This document shows positions 43,214-48,953 of a DNA stretch of 64,000 bases, piece after piece. This DNA comes from Chitinophagales bacterium (GTDB lineage: Bacteria > Bacteroidota > Bacteroidia > Chitinophagales > UBA10324). The notes under the pieces were generated by a model, which was given only the letters and a program-made list of their open reading frames with translations, searched no databases and was not told the origin of the DNA. Where the stretch lies: NCBI GenBank assembly GCA_025057275.1, contig JANWXQ010000004.1, positions 1-64,000 on the forward strand, read 5' to 3'. Made by a program: the position numbers and the translations under genes. How positions within the stretch are numbered: the stretch's first letter is position 1; each line of letters begins with the position of its first letter.

Positions 43214-43885
43214 TTATAGATCTACCTCATAACTCAGGACCAGACAGATGGCCCGGAAAGGCGGAGCCTGATTGAATTCGTATTCGTACTGAAGATGTCC
43301 CTTCAGGGTATGATCTTTATTGATGAGCCAGTCGGTACCGGCCTGCAAACGGATTTCATCGAACTCATTTCCTTCAAAATGAAAAATGTGGTAAAAAAAT
43401 TCGGCGTTGATGTTGGGCCGCCATTTTTTGTTGATCCGGTAGCCTGAGGCTATCCGGGTGCGGATGTAGGTCTGGTCAGGGCCGGGACGGAACTCATGCT
43501 GCAGCCGCAGCCTGAGTCCAAAGTCCAGGTCGGAGGGTCGCCAGCGGAAATTGGTTTCTTCGTAGATACGATGGCTGATCCCGGACGGCCGGATCAGCAA
43601 ACGGTAATGAGCGGCAGTTGCCACCCAGTCAGCCGGGCGGAATCGGGCAGCAGCATCGGTGTACAACACGCGCAACCTGGAAGAATTGTCGCGCAGGCGC
43701 AATTCTTCCTCTACCTGCAGACGCCAGCGGGAAGAAAGGTCTTTTCGCAGTGTAATGCTGTGCCACGTCTGAAAATCGGGAGGCTGGCCCTGAGCTGATG
43801 CTGACAGAACCCATAAGGCAAAAAGAACACAGCGCACCACGCATGCACTCCGACGTTTGCCGTTGCCTGCTCCAGAGCCACTCAT
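43214..43885 (-). CDS. DUF2490 outer membrane barrel-like protein
   Basis: A 223-residue protein. The ATG at 43885 gives a long charged n-region (KRRSACVVRC) and then VLFALWVLSASAQ as signal peptide. Mature DUF2490 features are DFQTWHSITLRKDLSSRWRLQVEEELRL (in pieces: WHSITLRKDLSSRW; VEEELRLRDN), YEETNFRWRPSD and an even series of amphipathic strands ending in CLVLSYEVDL. It is probably a porin-like barrel. It is the last gene of the six-gene operon, 31 bases after DUF4956. The longer frame would overlap that gene. Confidence 0.85.
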   Translation of the reverse strand: MSGSGAGNGKRRSACVVRCVLFALWVLSASAQGQPPDFQTWHSITLRKDLSSRWRLQVEEELRLRDNSSRLRVLYTDAAARFRPADWVATAAHYRLLIRPSGISHRIYEETNFRWRPSDLDFGLRLRLQHEFRPGPDQTYIRTRIASGYRINKKWRPNINAEFFYHIFHFEGNEFDEIRLQAGTDWLINKDHTLKGHLQYEYEFNQAPPFRAICLVLSYEVDL

Positions 43886-43916
43886 AACACACGAGTCAAC
43901 TGGTGCGGAGCGGCTT

Positions 43917-44537
43917 CTACTCAAAATAAAAAATGCGGATGCGGGCGATGTCGCGCATAAAATCAATGCGACCGATTTCCACCCGGTGCACATTCAGACC
44001 GGTGCGCTCCTTCAGATCGGCCAGTAACTTTTCGTAGTTTTCCGGTCTGATGTTTTCTATTTTTTCGTAAAGTATAACCTTGCTGGATGCATGCCGTACC
44101 AGCCAGATGCGTTCCATGACAAAGGTCATGATCACCACCGAAAGGTTGGCGATGATTACTTCCAACACACTGACGTGTTCGGTACTTAATGCGTTGATGA
44201 CGGCAATGCTAATGACCAGAAACAGATAGGTCATATCCATCACCGCCACATTCATAGTGCGGTAGCGAAGTATGGAAAATACCGCAAACAAGCCAAAGGC
44301 CACCCCCAGTTGCAGATGGGTGTTTTTCAGCATATAGCACAAAACAAAAATGATGATATTGAAGAGAAAATATGTAAAAAAATAATCTTTGTTTTTGTGA
44401 ACCGGATAATAAATCCAGCGAATAACCACATAGGCGATAAGCAGGTTAAACAGAAAACGAATAAGAAAATCTGCAAGTGCCGGTGCGTTCACCAGCGTTG
44501 GCACTGTATAGCTCTCAAGCAACAGCATCATGGGCAA
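43917..44537 (-). CDS. DUF4956 integral membrane protein
   Basis: A 206-residue inner membrane protein with four to five helices (FLIRFLFNLLIAYVVIRWIYY, FFTYFLFNIIIFVLCYML, GVAFGLFAVFSILRYRTM, MTYLFLVISIAVINAL). The conserved DUF4956 core is FAVFSILRYRTMN, followed by a cytosolic tail (LKERTGLNVHRVEIGRIDF). DUF4956 genes often sit next to VTC-type polyphosphate-polymerase-like genes; here the start overlaps the VTC gene by 23 bases. The role is unknown; an involvement in polyphosphate or product export is inference. Confidence 0.9.
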   Translation of the reverse strand: MPMMLLLESYTVPTLVNAPALADFLIRFLFNLLIAYVVIRWIYYPVHKNKDYFFTYFLFNIIIFVLCYMLKNTHLQLGVAFGLFAVFSILRYRTMNVAVMDMTYLFLVISIAVINALSTEHVSVLEVIIANLSVVIMTFVMERIWLVRHASSKVILYEKIENIRPENYEKLLADLKERTGLNVHRVEIGRIDFMRDIARIRIFYFE

Positions 44538-45318
44538 AGCGGCCGTTTAGCAGTTTGCGAATATAGAGGAGCCTTGGCTTGAACCGGTTATGCTTTATCC
44601 CCGGATGGGTCAGCACAATGCCCATGCAGTATTTGCTGAAGGTGGTGGGAAAAATGCGCTGCCGCAGCATCAGCGAGCGGAAGGGACTATGGTAGGCGTG
44701 ATGTTCCTGCTTGATTTCGGCAATTACCAGATCGGACATGGGCCGTTCGTGTCCGTTGCCGGAATAGCCAAGCCCAAAATCAATGGTAATCCGTTCCGTA
44801 TAATCCGGACAAACCAATGTGATGCGTTGAAACTGCACCAGCAGGGACGGCTCCAGCTTGCGGGCAACGGCAATTCCGCTGCGATGCAAAAAACCAATCT
44901 GTTCGTTGTCCAATGTCACATCCATCCGGTCGGCAGGCAGGCGCAACTTATAGGTGTGTCCCTTATTGGACTTTTTTTTCACCTCCAGAAAACAATGTCC
45001 GGTGTTTTCGTAGCGGCGAAAACGCACCTTAAAACGCTGACCGCGATCGGTAAGGTGCATGACGTAACAATCCAGTTCCGGCGTATCATAATATAAGTTA
45101 TCGTAGCGGCAACTGCGCTGAAGTCCCGTTTGCAACACGCGATAGTGAGCCTGTAGCCGGGGCAGGCAACGCATCAACTGATTAAACGAAAACAAATACT
45201 TTTCATCAAACCGGTTCAGCATATGCAATGAGCCCAGCTCCGTAAGGCTGAGCATGGCATAAGGCTCCAGCTGCTGCCGTACCGCATCGATCAAGCGCTC
45301 TTCAGCGATAATACTCAT
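44515..45318 (-). CDS. VTC-domain protein (polyphosphate-polymerase-like)
   Basis: A 267-residue cytosolic protein of the triphosphate-tunnel fold, related to the catalytic domain of yeast Vtc4, which builds polyphosphate from ATP. Visible tunnel elements are NRFDEKYLFS, YDTPELDCYVMHLTDRGQ, KVRFRRYE, the FLEVKKKSNKG strand, TIDFGLGY and DLVIAEIKQEH. The charged E/K/R strands match the family. Enzyme activity was not shown for most bacterial members. It overlaps its neighbours by 17 and 23 bases, so it is in a tight operon with DUF4956. Confidence 0.9.
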   Translation of the reverse strand: MSIIAEERLIDAVRQQLEPYAMLSLTELGSLHMLNRFDEKYLFSFNQLMRCLPRLQAHYRVLQTGLQRSCRYDNLYYDTPELDCYVMHLTDRGQRFKVRFRRYENTGHCFLEVKKKSNKGHTYKLRLPADRMDVTLDNEQIGFLHRSGIAVARKLEPSLLVQFQRITLVCPDYTERITIDFGLGYSGNGHERPMSDLVIAEIKQEHHAYHSPFRSLMLRQRIFPTTFSKYCMGIVLTHPGIKHNRFKPRLLYIRKLLNGRFAHDAVA

Positions 45319-45700
45319 ACGTTATCTTTTTTTCCGATTTGATCCGGCCTGATCCGTCGGTAACGACTCTGCGGGTGCGGTTGCCGTTGGCGTCGTATTC
45401 GTAGGTTCGGATTTCGCTGACTTTGCCGTCGGCACCGAAGTGAGTTTCCTTGGTTTTGAGACCTTGCGGGTTGTACTCGTACACCATGCGGTTTTTCAGC
45501 TTGCCGTCGCTATCGTACTCCTCTTCTTCCAGGAGCCAACCTTGTTCGTTGAACAGACGCTGGGCAGCCAACAGTTCCTGCCCTTTGCCGGTGATCTGAT
45601 ATTCGGTTATGCGCCGGATCGGGCGGTCGCTTGCAGTTTGGGCATCAGCGGCGGCTGCGAGTAACAACACGAGCAGAATCGGCCAGTAACGTCGGATCAT
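45302..45700 (-). CDS. Small secreted protein with YD/YwqK-like repeats
   Basis: A 132-residue protein with signal peptide MIRRYWPILLVLLLAAAADA. The mature part consists of three to four short beta-hairpin repeats of the form EYDSDGKLKNRMVYEYNPQG / YDANGNRTRRVVTDGSG, like those of YD/RHS or the MORN-type YwqK antitoxin family. It probably lies in the periplasm. It overlaps the gene before it by four bases and the VTC gene by 17. I know no function for it. Confidence 0.82.
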   Translation of the reverse strand: MIRRYWPILLVLLLAAAADAQTASDRPIRRITEYQITGKGQELLAAQRLFNEQGWLLEEEEYDSDGKLKNRMVYEYNPQGLKTKETHFGADGKVSEIRTYEYDANGNRTRRVVTDGSGRIKSEKKITYEYYR

Positions 45701-46104
45701 TTTCGGATAATAAGGTCGGGCAGTTCAAGCACGGAGCGGTTTCGCGTAATTTCTCCGCTGACAAACACGGCAGTAATCTGGCCGGGACAGGTGTCGCATT
45801 CCGAATAGGCAAATACGGTATACCGTCCTTTTTTCAGGTAGCGGAATTCGTAAGAGCCATCGTAGCTGGTGCGCACGTCATCGCTGTAGAAGGCATCATC
45901 ACCGTAAACCAGGTATACACGCTCTTCAGGAACGTAATATTCCCGGATGAATTGATCTCCGGAATAATCGCGGGCCAACACCTTGCCGCGCAGGGTACTG
46001 GTGCCGCCTTCGCCCGCCTCGGGCTCGCAACCGGTCAGCACCAACGCAACAAAAATGCCTAATCCAACTGTTGCCAGGACGAAGCGGCTTGGATGACCCA
46101 TCAA
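45697..46104 (-). CDS. Hypothetical lipoprotein with beta-sandwich (carboxypeptidase regulatory-like) domain
   Basis: A 135-residue putative lipoprotein with lipobox VLTGC (C26). After an acidic linker it has LRGKVLARDYSGDQF ... SYDGSYEFRYLKKGRYTVFAYS, the pattern of a CarboxypepD_reg/CNA-B-like beta-sandwich. Four cysteines or fewer lie in the mature part (CDTC). It overlaps both neighbours by four bases (ATGA), so translation is coupled. The role is unknown. Confidence 0.83.
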   Translation of the reverse strand: MMGHPSRFVLATVGLGIFVALVLTGCEPEAGEGGTSTLRGKVLARDYSGDQFIREYYVPEERVYLVYGDDAFYSDDVRTSYDGSYEFRYLKKGRYTVFAYSECDTCPGQITAVFVSGEITRNRSVLELPDLIIRK

Positions 46105-47384
46105 CGCATCAGTTTTATGGTTTGCATTCCTGCACTTCCGCTGGCCTGTATGAAGTAAATACCTGATGAAAGATGAAGAATAGGAATCTGATGCTGACCG
46201 GTGGTGAGCAACCGGGAATGGAGTACGGCACCGTCAGTGCGGATCAGGCGCAGCAAAAGGTGCTCTCCTGCAGGAATGCTGACGTCCAACACTCCATTAG
46301 GTAGCAGCTGCATGAGCGTAGAAGAAGAGGATGGGTTGGGTATGGCGGTTATGCAGTCCGGGTCGTAAGCATAACCGGGTGAACCCCCCGGGCAGCCCTG
46401 AAACCAGGCTTTGGGATTGTTCACATTCCAGGTGGTGTCCGAAAACTCCAGCGTATAGCTTCCTCCGTCAGGACCCTTGGGCCAATCGCCGGCATCGTTA
46501 TAAACCATAGAAAACCGCAATGTGCCGGTGAAATCAAACAAGCGAATGAGTTCGCCGTCGTTGCTCAGGTTGAAGTTGAAATTGCCATAGCGGTTAGGTG
46601 TACCGGGATGCTGCGCATCAAACAAGGTGGTGTCGCCCACCAGCACCACACGCCCCTGAGGTGGCAGTTGCAGGTTCTGCGGCAGGTAAAAGGCATTGCT
46701 TTCTTTACTGTCTTTGAAACTCCAGGTGCTCAGGTTTACGTAGGTAGGCCCGCGGTTGTACACTTCCACCCATTCGCCTGCATTGAGCAGCGGATTGGGG
46801 TTGTAATTGATTTCAGAAAAAATAATTTGTTCGGAACAGGGAGTAAATGGCATTCCGGGTGAGCCGAACATGCAGCCTACAAACCAGCTGTTCGGGTCGT
46901 TGGGATTCAGCGCCACGCTGCGTAACTCCAGCGTTCGCCCGCTGCCGTCGGCGGCAGGATGCCAGGGCAGACTGTCGGCGTATTCGAAGAATACCATCTG
47001 ATTGCCCTGCGCATCGTAAAGGCGAACCTGGTCGCCGTCGTTGCCCAGTCCGAAATTGAAGGTGCCGATGTAGTTGCTGATGAATGGATGGCGATTCTTG
47101 AATTTCTGACTGTCGTTGACGACCACCAGCCGGGCCCCCGGAGCCAGTTGGACAGTGGCCGGAAATACAAATTGATGCTGGTTATTGTCGTCTTTAAACA
47201 CCCAGTTGGCCAGGGAAATCGTAGTGGAGCCGTAATTGTACAGTTCAAACCAGTCGCCTGATGTGGTCGTGGAATCGGAGTTGAAATTGACTTCAGTTAC
47301 GGCTATGCTTTGCGCACCCGCATTCAACCACAGACAAAAGGCGACTAACTCAATTACGGTCCGGAAAATACCCCTCAACGACAA
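46101..47384 (-). CDS. Secreted protein with two lamin-tail domains and T9SS sorting domain
   Basis: A 427-residue protein with a signal peptide ending near NAGAQ. Two lamin-tail (LTD) domains cover about residues 30-175 (VTEVNFNSDSTTTSGDWFELYN ... in part WFELYNYGSTTISLANW) and 180-340 (FSEINYNPNPLLNAGEWVEVYN, in part EWVEVYNRGPTYVNL). The end (IPNPSSSSTLMQLLPNG ... LSSGIYFIQASG) is a type A sorting domain. It is the first gene of the operon with the VTC and DUF4956 genes. LTD domains are known beside CotH-type surface proteins; the start is the ATG at 47384, 23 bases after the -7 element. Confidence 0.88.
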   Translation of the reverse strand: MSLRGIFRTVIELVAFCLWLNAGAQSIAVTEVNFNSDSTTTSGDWFELYNYGSTTISLANWVFKDDNNQHQFVFPATVQLAPGARLVVVNDSQKFKNRHPFISNYIGTFNFGLGNDGDQVRLYDAQGNQMVFFEYADSLPWHPAADGSGRTLELRSVALNPNDPNSWFVGCMFGSPGMPFTPCSEQIIFSEINYNPNPLLNAGEWVEVYNRGPTYVNLSTWSFKDSKESNAFYLPQNLQLPPQGRVVLVGDTTLFDAQHPGTPNRYGNFNFNLSNDGELIRLFDFTGTLRFSMVYNDAGDWPKGPDGGSYTLEFSDTTWNVNNPKAWFQGCPGGSPGYAYDPDCITAIPNPSSSSTLMQLLPNGVLDVSIPAGEHLLLRLIRTDGAVLHSRLLTTGQHQIPILHLSSGIYFIQASGSAGMQTIKLMR

Positions 47385-47391
47385 GCAGCAG

Positions 47392-47411
47392 TTTGAACGT
47401 CAGCGTTCAAA
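47392..47411. promoter_or_regulatory. Perfect 8+8 bp palindrome, operator candidate
   Basis: TTTGAACG-TCAG-CGTTCAAA. The right arm overlaps the -7 element of the operon (47408-47415, minus strand), and the expected start of transcription lies in the spacer. A dimeric repressor here would block the operon. The divergent HU-like gene starts 45 bases away. Confidence 0.55.
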
Positions 47412-47415
47412 GTTA
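47408..47415 (-). promoter_or_regulatory. -7 promoter element (TAACTTTG) of the VTC operon
   Basis: TAnnTTTG on the minus strand ending 23 bases before the ATG at 47384. A TTG lies 13 bases upstream (47429-47431 on the minus strand). Confidence 0.6.
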
Positions 47416-47443
47416 TAGAATTTAACATCAACTTAACCTATGT

Positions 47444-47451
47444 TAGTTTTG
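47444..47451 (+). promoter_or_regulatory. -7 promoter element (TAGTTTTG), leaderless context
   Basis: TAnnTTTG ending four bases before the ATG at 47456. Together with the element at 47408-47415 it shows a divergent promoter pair. Confidence 0.6.
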
Positions 47452-47455
47452 GCTC

Positions 47456-47941
47456 ATGCAATGGGAACGGTGGTTTCAAGAGGCGTGGGATGAAGGGGTT
47501 ACCGTATCGTTGCCGCAGATTGGCGATTTCATTCCGGAGCGTCAGCCGGCAAGTGCTCATCCGGTGGAGCATGTTTTTCGTCCTCCGGGTGTGCGCATCC
47601 GCTTTTCACCCCAGTCCTGTGCATCAGAGGATTTTGCAACCTGGTTAGCCCGACGGGAGGGGATTCATGTGGAAATTCTTACCCAACACTTGAAGCAGGA
47701 AGCTAATAGGTTGCTGGAATGTTTGGATCAGGAAGGCAGTGCCCGTCTGTTTCATTGGGGCACCTTGAGGCGAAACGTGGAGCAGGAAGTGGTTTTTGAC
47801 AGTGCCGGATTTTTTTGCCCATCTCCCAGTTTCGGGCTTCCGGTTTTTTTCTGTCCTCCCTTGCGGGAAGCTGTTTCTCAGACACCGGCTCTCCAAACAA
47901 ACAAACGCAAGCCGCGACGGTTTCTTTGGATTCGTCTGTAA
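47456..47941 (+). CDS. HU-CCDC81-like domain protein
   Basis: A 161-residue cytosolic protein. The pattern VTVSLPQIGDFIPERQ, the HPVEHVFRPPGVRIRF segment and the later helix TQHLKQEANRLLECLD followed by FHWGTLRRN resemble the HU-CCDC81 fold known from Bacteroidota, an HU-like domain. In this phylum such domains often precede a membrane segment and SPOR domain; here the protein ends about 45 residues after the domain with a basic tail (NKRKPRRFLWIRL) and has no SPOR domain. DNA binding is not proven. It is divergent from the VTC operon and its stop is one base from the PorP/SprF gene's stop. Confidence 0.7.
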   Translation: MQWERWFQEAWDEGVTVSLPQIGDFIPERQPASAHPVEHVFRPPGVRIRFSPQSCASEDFATWLARREGIHVEILTQHLKQEANRLLECLDQEGSARLFHWGTLRRNVEQEVVFDSAGFFCPSPSFGLPVFFCPPLREAVSQTPALQTNKRKPRRFLWIRL

Positions 47942-47942
47942 G

Positions 47943-48953
47943 CTAATTGCCGAATCTGGGGTTGTAAATGCGCCCCGAAGAGATGCCTTTGAGTTTTCCT
48001 TTATAGGAAAGGGTTAGTTCCATGGCCCCTTGCCTGCTGTCCTGCCCGGCAAGCGGACCCATCATCAGGTCGTAACTCAGGCCGACGTCCAGGTCGCCCA
48101 TTCGGATGCCGATGGCAGGAATCAATGCATTACCGTAGCGCAGGTAGAGCGCACCGGCCAAGGCATAATTTGCTTCCAGCAGTGAGGCAAACGAATAACG
48201 GAGCTGACCTCCGGCCAGCAATTGACGTGAGGGTCCCTGAAAGGTTACAATGGCCACGGGAGTAAATTCCAGCTGCGGCCGCAACAGATAAGAGTAGCTT
48301 GCGGCCAAAACGGCTTTGGGTCGAATGGAAGAACGCCCATCGGAAGTAAATGCCAGATCCGGGGAGTTGGCATGAAAGAGAGCGAATCCTACATGGAGAT
48401 GAGAGGTGTCGCTGAGCAGGTGGTAAGCCAGGCCAAACGACAGGTCGGAGAAGTTTGTTTTCTCAAAACCGATGGCCTCGGAAGTGCCGCCGGTAGTAAA
48501 CGTTTCGTCCGTAGTCACTGATGCCAAATCCAGAGCGGTGTTGCCGGCGCCAAAGGAAACGGCAGCACCCATATAGTGTTGAAAGGCATGGCCAAAATTG
48601 TAATGAAAGGCACCGGTCAACGCAAAGGCAGAGGTGGTAAATTGTACAGCGCCTGCTTTATCGGCATTTCCGCTCAATGCCAGGCCGACGATATGGTTCT
48701 TGTTTTTGCCGGCAGGCAGGCTGGTGTTCAAGTGGGCGGCAATCGTTTTGAAGGGGTCGGTGAGCGTTTGCCACTGGCTCCGGTACATGCCGTTGAGCTG
48801 ATAGGTTCCGTCATGAAATCCTGCCCAGGCGGGGTTGATTTGCAGGGGCGTTTGAAACGGCTGCGACAGAAGCGCGTCCTGAGCGACGGCATCAGGCAAT
48901 GGCAGGCGTAGCAGCAGGGCGGCAAGCAGCGGTGGGAACAAATTTTTTTTCAT
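47943..48953 (-). CDS. PorP/SprF family T9SS outer membrane protein
   Basis: A 336-residue outer membrane barrel of the PorP/SprF family, which helps to secrete or anchor type B T9SS substrates. The start is the ATG at 48953 with signal peptide MKKNLFPPLLAALLLRL. The family hallmark QDALLSQPFQTPLQINPAWAGFHDG lies at the mature N-terminus (in part QINPAWAGFHDGTYQLN), and YRSQWQTL follows. It overlaps the type B adhesin gene by four bases (ATGA). The longer frame upstream lies inside that gene. Confidence 0.94.
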   Translation of the reverse strand: MKKNLFPPLLAALLLRLPLPDAVAQDALLSQPFQTPLQINPAWAGFHDGTYQLNGMYRSQWQTLTDPFKTIAAHLNTSLPAGKNKNHIVGLALSGNADKAGAVQFTTSAFALTGAFHYNFGHAFQHYMGAAVSFGAGNTALDLASVTTDETFTTGGTSEAIGFEKTNFSDLSFGLAYHLLSDTSHLHVGFALFHANSPDLAFTSDGRSSIRPKAVLAASYSYLLRPQLEFTPVAIVTFQGPSRQLLAGGQLRYSFASLLEANYALAGALYLRYGNALIPAIGIRMGDLDVGLSYDLMMGPLAGQDSRQGAMELTLSYKGKLKGISSGRIYNPRFGN

